6,288 nt of DNA, from the NCBI GenBank assembly GCA_001872985.1, contig MNYA01000155.1:1-6288 (forward strand). The letters are read 5' to 3'. The notes beneath the pieces are model-generated. The model did not search any database. It saw only the letters and a list, made by a program, of their open reading frames with translations, and was not told the origin of the DNA. The DNA comes from a bacterium CG2_30_54_10. GTDB taxonomy: Bacteria > Muiribacteriota > Ozemobacteria > Ozemobacterales > Ozemobacteraceae. Both the position numbers and the translations under genes were made by a program. How positions within the stretch are numbered: position 1 is the first letter of the stretch; each line of letters starts with the position of its first letter. Shown here one piece after another: positions 1-6,227 of the stretch.

Positions 1-112
1 TTATCGAGAAGTGGGCGTAACGTTGATCCGATCTGCGTTTGAGGCTTTTTGACTTCAGACCGCTAAACTCATACAATTTAGTGAAGTTTGGCAGTCACGG
101 TCCGAACAATCG

Positions 113-1696
113 CTATTTTGCTTCGCTCTTCATGGTGTTGTACTGGTCGGAAAGAACCTTCAGGTCACCGTAGACCTTTTTTGCCTCGTCGTATTTTCCG
201 GTCTCGACCAATTTGTTGTAATTCAGGTAAGTGTCGTAATACTTTCGCTCCACCTGCTGAATATCACCCGACACCGGCTTGACATCCCCGGTGGGTCTCA
301 AACCCCCGCCACCGACGGTACCGCCATTGTTGATGCCGAGCCCAAAGCCCTCGCCCGTGGATATACCGCCCAAATTGGTCGTATTGACGGTGTTGCCATT
401 GCCGGTGTTGAGGTTCGTCCCGAGGTTCGTCCCGCGATTGAAGATATTGAAGGTACCCAACCTGGTTCCGCCGGTGACCCATTTGGCGATCTTGCTTCCA
501 AGAAGTCCGCCGACGATACCTCCGATGATCGGCCCGATAATCGGGATCGGAGCGCCGAGAGCCATGCCAATCGTGGAACCGATCGAGGAACCAACCAAGT
601 CTACCTTGTCAATCGATTTCCAGGCTTTGCCAAGCGAGAACCGCCCACCCTTGAGATCGCCGGCAAGGGAGGAGCCCATCTGCCCGGCGGCTGAACCGAA
701 CATCACCGGAATGACCGCCCCAACCATCGCGCCGATAGGGCCAGGAATGAATGTCCGGACCAGGGTCGAGGCAAACTGTCCGCCGGCGGCGCCGAGCGCG
801 GAGCCGAGGACGCTTCCCGCGAACTCGACGGAGGCGACTGCTTTGACGGCCTTCCCAAGAGACGGCTTTTCGCCCTTGATCATGTTGATGGCGAGGTTCG
901 TTCCGACCGCAACGGTTGTCGTTACAGCCAGATTCGTAAATGAAAAGCTGTTCTTGAGGGACTGCTTGGCATTCTGAGAGCCTTCGGCAACGCCTTTGCT
1001 GAGCTTGCCTGCAAAGGTGTCAGCATACTGGGTTTCAGCGGCGGGAGCGTTGGCGACGCCCTGCTCTTCTTTGGCTGGCCCCTTCTTCCCGTCGGTCTTT
1101 TTCAGGATGCCCAGATCTTGGGCGATGGCAACCATCTTGGCCTTTAGAATGTTGATGATCGCCGCGAGCTTGCTCTTGATCGCATCAATGATAGTCTTGA
1201 GTTTCCCTGCGAGCAGGTTGCCATTCCCGTTGAGCGGCATTTTCCCGGCTTCGACGCCGAGTTGGTTGAGGCCAACCCCGAGCTCGTTTTCGAAAGAGGT
1301 GTCGGGGGTGATCCCGTGAGCGGCATCCCATTCGGACACCTGGCCCTTATAGACCTGAGCGCCCTGTTGAACGAGGTCTTTGGTGTTGCCGACAATTGCC
1401 CTGACCCGCTCGCCGATCGACATCGTCTCCATATGTGAGGGGGCCAATCGCTGGTAGAGCGGCTTGGAGACCTGCTGGATCTGCTGCAGGGAATTTTCAA
1501 GCGTGCTGATATTGCCGTTCAGTTGGCTGACCTGCGGGTTGGATCGGAACATCCCTGCCAAATCAACTCCCTGGCCGGCGGGAACCGGGGGAACCGCCTG
1601 CACCTCCTGGGCGTATGCCCCAAGAGTCGACAGAACGAACAACATCACGGTTAAAAGCGAGGTTATGCGCAACCGCGATCTGCTTCGGAATAACAT
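113..1696 (-). CDS. Exported glycine-zipper-rich protein of unknown function
   Basis: I do not recognise a named family for this 527-residue protein. The N-terminus is a clear Sec signal peptide: basic n-region with several Arg, a hydrophobic core at about residues 12-25, and a likely signal peptidase I site AYA|QE after residue 29. Residues 60-130 look helical and Gln-rich, and 160-200 form an amphipathic Lys/Ile/Leu segment. Residues 278-410 contain two diverged copies of a hydrophobic unit, each opening with SLGKA (279 and 354). They carry GxxxG ladders with Gly at 294/298/302/306, 369/373/377/381 and 388/392/396/400. Residues 411-468 are a Gly/Asn/Thr-rich linker containing GTNLGTNL. Residues 480-527 look like a charged helical hairpin. 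Glycine zippers of this kind are known from helix-packing membrane segments, so membrane association in the envelope is inferred. The start is supported by GGAGG seven bases upstream and by the signal peptide. It is transcribed divergently from the neighbouring operon. The stop codon is TAG. Confidence 0.85.
   Translation of the reverse strand: MLFRSRSRLRITSLLTVMLFVLSTLGAYAQEVQAVPPVPAGQGVDLAGMFRSNPQVSQLNGNISTLENSLQQIQQVSKPLYQRLAPSHMETMSIGERVRAIVGNTKDLVQQGAQVYKGQVSEWDAAHGITPDTSFENELGVGLNQLGVEAGKMPLNGNGNLLAGKLKTIIDAIKSKLAAIINILKAKMVAIAQDLGILKKTDGKKGPAKEEQGVANAPAAETQYADTFAGKLSKGVAEGSQNAKQSLKNSFSFTNLAVTTTVAVGTNLAINMIKGEKPSLGKAVKAVASVEFAGSVLGSALGAAGGQFASTLVRTFIPGPIGAMVGAVIPVMFGSAAGQMGSSLAGDLKGGRFSLGKAWKSIDKVDLVGSSIGSTIGMALGAPIPIIGPIIGGIVGGLLGSKIAKWVTGGTRLGTFNIFNRGTNLGTNLNTGNGNTVNTTNLGGISTGEGFGLGINNGGTVGGGGLRPTGDVKPVSGDIQQVERKYYDTYLNYNKLVETGKYDEAKKVYGDLKVLSDQYNTMKSEAK
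410..433 (-). repeat. Perfect 12-bp tandem duplication encoding GTNL-GTNL
   Basis: The plus strand reads GAGGTTCGTCCC twice without interruption. On the coding (minus) strand this gives the tetrapeptide Gly-Thr-Asn-Leu twice, inside the low-complexity Gly/Asn/Thr linker of the exported zipper protein. The unit is a multiple of three, so gain or loss of a copy would keep the frame. Confidence 0.8.
467..865 (-). repeat. Intragenic duplication encoding two glycine-zipper units
   Basis: Within the 113-1696 gene, protein residues 278-350 and 353-410 are diverged copies of one unit. Both start S-L-G-K-A and reach a four-glycine GxxxGxxxGxxxG ladder exactly 75 residues apart (Gly294-306 and Gly369-381). 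The first copy has an extra stretch of about a dozen residues before a second hydrophobic, GPI-containing part. In the second copy that part forms another four-glycine ladder at 388-400. The similarity is visible in the protein; I did not compare the copies at DNA level. Confidence 0.65.
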
Positions 1697-1703
1697 TATA
1701 CTA

Positions 1704-1708
1704 CCTCC
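1704..1708 (-). promoter_or_regulatory. Ribosome binding site of the zipper-protein gene
   Basis: Plus-strand CCTCC is GGAGG on the minus strand, followed by a seven-base spacer (TAGTATA) and the ATG at 1696-1694. This fixes the start codon immediately before the signal-peptide sequence. Confidence 0.85.
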
Positions 1709-1743
1709 AATTTATCTTCTGACGCCGTTTCCGGCCGATCAGC

Positions 1744-1758
1744 GGTACAACTTGTTCC
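1744..1758. promoter_or_regulatory. Candidate operator: 15-bp near-palindrome at the start site
   Basis: GGTACAACTTGTTCC is symmetric about the C at 1751, except for one T/T mismatch pair (1746 and 1756). The core is ACAA-C-TTGT flanked by GG and CC. It begins one base downstream of the -10 element of the minus-strand promoter and covers its expected transcription start near 1752-1753, a typical place for a repressor. I do not recognise the regulator. A chance palindrome is possible. Confidence 0.35.
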
Positions 1759-1759
1759 T

Positions 1760-1789
1760 ATTATAGGCATCGAATGGGGGGGGCGTCAA
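1760..1789 (-). promoter_or_regulatory. Sigma-70-type promoter with C8/G8 tract in its spacer
   Basis: On the minus strand, TTGACG (1789-1784; five of six consensus bases) is separated by 18 bases from TATAAT (1765-1760; perfect consensus). The expected start is near 1752-1753, giving a leader of about 56 bases before the ATG of the zipper-protein gene. The spacer begins directly after the -35 element with eight consecutive C residues (eight G on the plus strand, 1776-1783). The -10 also sits inside a small inverted repeat, CCTAT-T-ATAGG (1757-1767). Confidence 0.7.
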
Positions 1790-1798
1790 TGCTTAACT

Positions 1799-1827
1799 TT
1801 GCGTTCATTGGCGTGCTGGTGTATCAT
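1799..1827 (+). promoter_or_regulatory. Possible promoter of the plus-strand operon
   Basis: TTGCGT (1799-1804) is a weak -35 match, followed by 17 bases and TATCAT (1822-1827), a five-of-six -10 match. Transcription would start about seven bases later, at or just before the ATG at 1835, so the message would be leaderless. The absence of a Shine-Dalgarno sequence before that ATG fits this. The weak -35 keeps confidence low. Confidence 0.3.
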
Positions 1828-1834
1828 CATTCGC

Positions 1835-2593
1835 ATGAAACGGGCGTTTTTCCCTCTGTTGTTGCTGCTTTGCCTTCTCGCCCCCTCACACGCTGAGGCC
1901 ATGCGAAAATGGGAATACGTCAACCCCCAGGAAATCGAAATCCGCATTACTCCTGAGAAGGCCGAAATTACGGCGGGGGAAGTCGCGACCTTTACCATCT
2001 CCATCCGCAACCGGACGGATAAGGCAGTAAACATCCCTTTTGCCACAGGCCAACGCTGGGATCTCGCGGTCTGGCATTACGAAACACAGATATACCGATG
2101 GTCCCAAGGAAAATATTGGTCGGAGACTCCTCACAGCATTCCGGTGCGCCCCGGGGTCAACGAAACCTACAAATTAGCCTGGCGCTCGATCGACCGGAAC
2201 TCTTGTGCGCTCCCCCAAGGCGATTACCGGATCGTCGGAATGGTCATGACCCAACCGCGTTTTCTGTGCAGTAACACCACTCGCGTCAGGCTTCTTCCAC
2301 CGAAACTGGTTCCCGGAAAGTTGGTAAAAGTCAGACTGGCGCAGGCGTTCGAACTGGATCTTCCGACATTCTTCGATCGAGAAGCAATCAACTGGAAAAT
2401 CGAATTCGACTACAATGACAACCGCGTGATGTTGATCGGGCAGCGCCAGACTTCCAATACCGTCACCTACGTTTTTAATGCTGAACGGCCCGGTCATGTG
2501 ATGATGCGGTTGTATGCGTTTCCGCTTTTCAAGGATGTTACCTGTAGCCTCGAACGACGGAGCTATCGCGTAGAGGTTGTTTCCGGAGACTGA
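1835..2593 (+). CDS. Exported BsuPI-domain protein with chagasin-like C-terminus (putative proteinase inhibitor)
   Basis: This 252-residue protein opens with a typical Sec signal peptide: MKR, a Leu-rich core, and cleavage probably after HAEA at residue 22. The ATG at 1835 is chosen because it gives that signal peptide; an in-frame TTG at 1799 would add twelve residues that disrupt it. Residues about 45-140 match my memory of the BsuPI domain, the Bacillus intracellular proteinase inhibitor fold. They include the beta-strand IRNRTDKAV, a TGQRWDL segment, a YRWSQGKYW segment, and a PQGDYRIVG strand near the end. Residues about 165-250 resemble the chagasin/I42 cysteine-protease-inhibitor immunoglobulin fold (FELDLP strand, central W187, YVFNAERPG strand, RVEV end). 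However, the NPTTG and RPW inhibitory loops are not evident, so this part is tentative. The mature protein has three Cys (124, 145, 237). Inhibitor activity is inferred, and BsuPI domains may serve only as binding modules. It lies 18 bases upstream of the ATPase gene. Confidence 0.8.
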   Translation: MKRAFFPLLLLLCLLAPSHAEAMRKWEYVNPQEIEIRITPEKAEITAGEVATFTISIRNRTDKAVNIPFATGQRWDLAVWHYETQIYRWSQGKYWSETPHSIPVRPGVNETYKLAWRSIDRNSCALPQGDYRIVGMVMTQPRFLCSNTTRVRLLPPKLVPGKLVKVRLAQAFELDLPTFFDREAINWKIEFDYNDNRVMLIGQRQTSNTVTYVFNAERPGHVMMRLYAFPLFKDVTCSLERRSYRVEVVSGD

Positions 2594-2602
2594 TCCAACA
2601 AC

Positions 2603-2607
2603 GGAGG
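2603..2607 (+). promoter_or_regulatory. Ribosome binding site of the secretion ATPase gene
   Basis: GGAGG lies four bases before the ATG at 2612, inside the 18-base gap after the upstream stop codon. The spacer is on the short side but the match is strong. It supports this start and independent translation within an operon. Confidence 0.8.
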
Positions 2608-2611
2608 AACC

Positions 2612-5600
2612 ATGAGCACACCCACCGCCAAGCGCTCTATTGAAGAGCTGATGCTGAAAAAGGGCATCCTGACCGAGGAGCAGCTCGAGAAGGCGCAAAA
2701 CATCCAGGCCCAGACCCTCGAGCGTCTGGAGGACATCCTCATCCGACTCGGGTTCCTGAATGAGAAGGACAGCCTCGATCTCTGGGCCGAATTTCTTGGA
2801 ATTTCGGTCATCGATCTGACGAACATCAAAGTCGATGCCAAGATCCTCGGGATGATTCCGGAATACCAAGCCAAACAGTACAAGGTAATCCCTTTCAAAA
2901 AGTCGGGAAACAAGCTTACCATCGTCATGGCCGACCCCTTCGACATCATGGCCAAGGACATGATCGCCTTCCTGACACAGTGCAAGCTCGAGGTTCTGAT
3001 CGCTCCGCGCAGCCAGATAGATCTTTCCATCAAACAGCTTTATTCCTGGGAAGGCTTCCAGGTCGCCGGCGAGGAAAGTTTCGTCAGCGCGGGTGGCGGC
3101 GAAGATGGCGTCGATGTCGTTCGTCGCACGTCCGAAGAGGGGCCGGTCGTCCAGTTCCTGAACGCCGTGTTCAAGCAGGCGATCCTGAAACGGGCTTCAG
3201 ATATCCACGTCGAGCCGCGCGAGGAGATCCTGTTGGTCAGGTTCCGCGTCGACGGCACCCTGCACGATGAACTTACCGGGCCCAAGAGCCTGCTGGCGCC
3301 GCTCATCAGCCGGATAAAGATACTTTCGCATCTCGATATCGCCGAGCGCAGGCTTCCCCAGGATGGCCGTCTCAAAGTGCGCATGGAAAACAAGGAAATC
3401 GATTTCCGCGTAAGCACGGTCCCGAGCCTGCTTGGGGAAAAGGCCGTCCTGCGCATCCTTCAGCGGGAGGCCGCGTTCGAGCTCGACAACATCGGCTTCC
3501 TTCCAGAAGATCTCAACCGTCTGAAGGTCGCCCTCGACGAACCCTACGGGCTGCTTCTCGTGACCGGCCCCACCGGCGCCGGAAAAACCACGACCCTATT
3601 CGGAATGTTGAAGTATTTCAACAACACCGAGATCAACATCTTTACCATCGAAAACCCCATCGAATACCGCATCGATGGGATCACGCAGGTACAGACCAAC
3701 GAAAAGGTCGGCCTTGACTTCGCCCGGGGTCTGCGGGCCGCCCTGCGCCAAGATCCGGACATCATCCTGGTCGGCGAGGTCCGCGACCTCGAAACTGCCG
3801 AGATCGCTTTCCGGGCTTCCCTGACCGGCCACAAAGTTCTTTCGACCCTTCATACCAACAACGCTCCAGCCAGCATCAACCGCCTCATAAACATGGGAGT
3901 GCCCCCATATCTTGTCTGCGCCGCACTGCAAGTCGTCATCGGGCAGAAGCTTCTACACCGCATCTGCCCCAAATGCCGTACCGAATACCGCCCTTCCCAA
4001 AAAACACTTCAACGCTTGAAGCTTTCCCCCGGAAAGGTCATGAGCACGAAATTCTACAAGGGTGTCGGGTGCCGCGACTGCAACCAGAGCGGAGCCTACG
4101 GCAGGTTGGGAGTCTATGAAACCATGATCGTTACACCTTCCTTGCGCGATGTCATCATGGATGGGTCGGGCGAGGTCGTCATCAAACGCGTCGCACGGCT
4201 TGAAAACATGAAAACACTTCGGGATATTGCTCTTCAGAAGGCTTTCGAAGGCTTGACCACACTCGAAGAAGTTCTTTACGTAACGCCCTCCGATGACGAA
4301 GGCCGCCGTTTCGCCGTTGGCGCGGAACTCGCTTCCCGCACAGGACTCAGCCAGGCGATGGGTCCGGTCCCGGTTGTCATAACGAACCAATCGCCTCAAG
4401 GAGCTCCCCCGTCCAGGGTTCAACAGCCGGTCGGCGGCATCGATCAAAACGACCCGGTCATCAAGACTATCCTGAAAAGCATCGAAGAGGATTTTCTTTT
4501 CTTCAATGACGATGAACTTGGACAACGCCTTCAGATGCCGACCGTTCAGATCCTGGAATGTCTGCAGCTCCTCGGCGCTGAGCGAACCCGCGATGCATTC
4601 CAGAAACGTTTCGGCCGTCTTCCCGAAAACATGGGTGAGGAAGATGTCGCCGAACTTCTGAAATGGATCCTCGACAAACAGGGGCGGTTGCCCGATTTCG
4701 TTTTCGCCGAAGAAGCATCTGCACGCCTTTTCGCCAAGGTGATGGTCGGCGAAGCCCTGAAAGCTCTCGCAAAACAAGGGGTTTCCCCCGAAAAACTTCC
4801 ATCGAGCTTTTCGAGCGAGTTCTGCTCCCAGATTGGCCTCGATATAGCCGTGGAATGGTGCAAGGGAAGCCGATTCCAGATGGTCGAGCTGGCCATGCCC
4901 GGCAGGTATCGACCTTGGCAGTTCGGTGAAACCGAAGCCTGGATCAAAACGGGAACCATCGAAGAGCGGGCGCGTGAAGCCCTCGACTGGCTGATGACGA
5001 GCAGCCTGGGGTGCAGCCGGGGTGATCTTCCCCAGCTCCTTTCCGCCGAGATAGTTCGGGGATGCGGTCTCGATCAGCTTCTTCAGAAATTCGGAAACTC
5101 GATCTACAAATTTGTAAACGCTGTCTATCCGGATACCTTCATGCCATGGCAATTCGCGGACGAGGAATCCTTGATCTGGTTTCGCGACGATCGATACGAG
5201 ACCGCGAAGACGGCCACGAAGTGGATGGCGGAGAACAGACTTGCTCTTCTCGTGGAGGAAATACCGCGCAGAATCAGTCTCCAGGATTTCCATCATTATG
5301 GGCTGTCGAAACTTCTCGATCTTTTCAGCCAGAACCTTTTCCAGATTTTCGAAAATGCCTATCCAGGCAGGTTCAGGCCATGGGAGTTCGCGGAAATGAT
5401 CGATCTTTGGCGGCAACCTGATGCGCTGGCGCTTTCGCATGATGCCACCCTGTGGCTGGTGAGCGAGAAGCTTCAGTGGGAGCCGGGACAGGCGCCGTTT
5501 CAGCTCACCAGAAGACACTTCCTTGCTAATGGTCTTGGATTCATGCTCGGAACGTTGTTCAATCATTCCCCTTTCATGGCCATCGAAAACGCATTTGAAG

Positions 5601-6103
5601 GCGTGAAATCCGATGAAGTGTTCCAAAAGACACTTTTCACGTTCGCTCAGGAGTTGCGCGAGATCGTCGCCAAATGGGCGATTCTCAGCGAGAAGATTGC
5701 ATTGACGCATTTCGGGAAGGCGAAGTTCAAGGTGACCATGCCGAATCTCAAGGTTGCTCCGATCGTCCCCGAAACAGACCGGATGTATTACAACGCCGCA
5801 AACCAGATTGAGTACGTTCCTCAGATCGTCGTCGCCAAACTCAGCGCCTACGACGATTTCTCGGATTTCTCGAACTGGGTTCCTTACTGCGATCGTCTTC
5901 TTTACTGGGTTCTCTGCGACGACCGGGCTGCGGGTTACATCGGGCCATCGCATCCCAAAGTGAAGCTTGTCTTTGCCGAATCGCTCATATCAGGCCTGCG
6001 TAGCAAAGGCCTTCTCGATGTCGTCGAGAAGGTCGGATCTCTCAAAAATTCCTTCGAGCGGATGCTGGACCGAAAGGCTCCGTCAGCCAGAAGCAATTCC
6101 TAG
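2612..6103 (+). CDS. gspE: GspE/PilB-family secretion or pilus assembly ATPase with ~600-residue repeat extension
   Basis: Residues 1-562 form a complete GspE/PilB hexameric ATPase, which powers pseudopilus or type IV pilus assembly from the cytoplasmic face of the inner membrane. Residues 9-145 are the MshEN/T2SSE N-terminal region. The catalytic part shows ASDIHVEP (195-202), RFRVDG (210-215), Walker A GPTGAGKTT with Lys325, an Asp box TIENPIEY (345-352) with Asn348 where Asp is usual, Walker B ILVGEVRD with catalytic Glu389, and His box STLHTNN with His414. A zinc-type CPKC (452-455) and CRDC (487-490) pair is followed by GRLGVYE (497-503). The usual family length ends near 560. A Pro/Gln-rich linker (563-612), a helix-turn-helix-like segment (631-656), four ~77-residue repeats (714-1001) and an unassigned end (1005-1163) follow. 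GspE versus PilB cannot be decided without other pathway genes, so the symbol is family level. It is probably co-transcribed with the BsuPI-domain gene. Confidence 0.93.
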   Translation: MSTPTAKRSIEELMLKKGILTEEQLEKAQNIQAQTLERLEDILIRLGFLNEKDSLDLWAEFLGISVIDLTNIKVDAKILGMIPEYQAKQYKVIPFKKSGNKLTIVMADPFDIMAKDMIAFLTQCKLEVLIAPRSQIDLSIKQLYSWEGFQVAGEESFVSAGGGEDGVDVVRRTSEEGPVVQFLNAVFKQAILKRASDIHVEPREEILLVRFRVDGTLHDELTGPKSLLAPLISRIKILSHLDIAERRLPQDGRLKVRMENKEIDFRVSTVPSLLGEKAVLRILQREAAFELDNIGFLPEDLNRLKVALDEPYGLLLVTGPTGAGKTTTLFGMLKYFNNTEINIFTIENPIEYRIDGITQVQTNEKVGLDFARGLRAALRQDPDIILVGEVRDLETAEIAFRASLTGHKVLSTLHTNNAPASINRLINMGVPPYLVCAALQVVIGQKLLHRICPKCRTEYRPSQKTLQRLKLSPGKVMSTKFYKGVGCRDCNQSGAYGRLGVYETMIVTPSLRDVIMDGSGEVVIKRVARLENMKTLRDIALQKAFEGLTTLEEVLYVTPSDDEGRRFAVGAELASRTGLSQAMGPVPVVITNQSPQGAPPSRVQQPVGGIDQNDPVIKTILKSIEEDFLFFNDDELGQRLQMPTVQILECLQLLGAERTRDAFQKRFGRLPENMGEEDVAELLKWILDKQGRLPDFVFAEEASARLFAKVMVGEALKALAKQGVSPEKLPSSFSSEFCSQIGLDIAVEWCKGSRFQMVELAMPGRYRPWQFGETEAWIKTGTIEERAREALDWLMTSSLGCSRGDLPQLLSAEIVRGCGLDQLLQKFGNSIYKFVNAVYPDTFMPWQFADEESLIWFRDDRYETAKTATKWMAENRLALLVEEIPRRISLQDFHHYGLSKLLDLFSQNLFQIFENAYPGRFRPWEFAEMIDLWRQPDALALSHDATLWLVSEKLQWEPGQAPFQLTRRHFLANGLGFMLGTLFNHSPFMAIENAFEGVKSDEVFQKTLFTFAQELREIVAKWAILSEKIALTHFGKAKFKVTMPNLKVAPIVPETDRMYYNAANQIEYVPQIVVAKLSAYDDFSDFSNWVPYCDRLLYWVLCDDRAAGYIGPSHPKVKLVFAESLISGLRSKGLLDVVEKVGSLKNSFERMLDRKAPSARSNS
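4751..5614 (+). repeat. Four degenerate ~77-residue repeats in the ATPase extension
   Basis: These are protein-level repeats at residues 714-1001. Each unit has an AL/WL-containing helix, a G-L-x-x-L-L-type helix in the middle, then an aromatic-rich helix leading to a signature: AMPGRYRPWQF (761-771), VYPDTFMPWQF (838-848), AYPGRFRPWEF (916-926). The fourth, NAFEG (993-997), has lost the Pro-Trp. The signature Trp residues fall at 769, 846 and 924, so the period is 77-78; the Asn-Ala of units three and four are also 78 apart. I recall similar YP-x-R-F-x-x-W-E-F repeats in uncharacterised bacterial proteins but cannot name the family with certainty. Confidence 0.75.
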
Positions 6104-6171
6104 GAGAAGGGGTTTGGGGAATAGGGAAATATCATCTCAATAAGTCGGGGGAAGAGTGAAGGCAGACCGGA

Positions 6172-6186
6172 GGGCGCAAAGCGCCC
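6172..6186. other. Hairpin, 6-bp GC stem
   Basis: GGGCGC and GCGCCC form a perfect six-base stem around an AAA loop. It lies about 70 bases after the ATPase stop codon and is the first of three consecutive hairpins. No T run follows it, so it is not a terminator alone. Confidence 0.6.
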
Positions 6187-6201
6187 GACCGCGGGGGATG
6201 A

Positions 6202-6226
6202 GCCTCGCGAATTCACTTCGCGAGGC
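6202..6226. other. Hairpin, perfect 10-bp stem
   Basis: GCCTCGCGAA (6202-6211) pairs perfectly with TTCGCGAGGC (6217-6226) around the five-base loop TTCAC. It is strong enough to protect the 3' end of the operon message, or to be part of a dispersed palindromic repeat. A single window cannot decide between these. Confidence 0.7.
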
Positions 6227-6227
6227 G

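Noticed and set aside
2..52. Possible 16-codon C-terminal end of an upstream plus-strand gene (ending at TGA 50-52)
   Set aside because: Too short to support. Another frame stops at 20 and neither shows a recognisable ending; no clean terminator lies between 53 and 112.
58..102. GACCG/CGGTC and CTAAA/TTTAG inverted pairs downstream of the zipper-protein gene
   Set aside because: The stems are short with large or competing loops, and no T run follows on the minus strand, so I do not call a terminator.
279..977. A 232-codon plus-strand frame opposite the zipper-protein gene
   Set aside because: Its Pro-rich translation is the complement of the Gly-rich coding strand. The minus-strand frame has the signal peptide, ribosome site and promoter.
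1799..1834. TTG start extending the inhibitor-like protein by twelve residues
   Set aside because: It would place non-signal sequence before a canonical MKR signal peptide and has no ribosome site.
2174..2869. A 231-codon minus-strand frame across the inhibitor/ATPase junction
   Set aside because: It overlaps two well-supported plus-strand genes and shows no domain or ribosome site.
4298..4450. Possible separate gene starting at the linker between ATPase and extension
   Set aside because: No stop codon separates the halves and no Shine-Dalgarno sequence precedes the in-frame ATG near 4358, so a single fused protein is the simplest reading.
3953..5953. A 666-codon open frame on the minus strand opposite the ATPase
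   Set aside because: The plus-strand frame carries the tetracysteine motifs and the periodic repeats and has a strong ribosome site. The antisense translation has no recognisable motifs and reads as a high-GC shadow.
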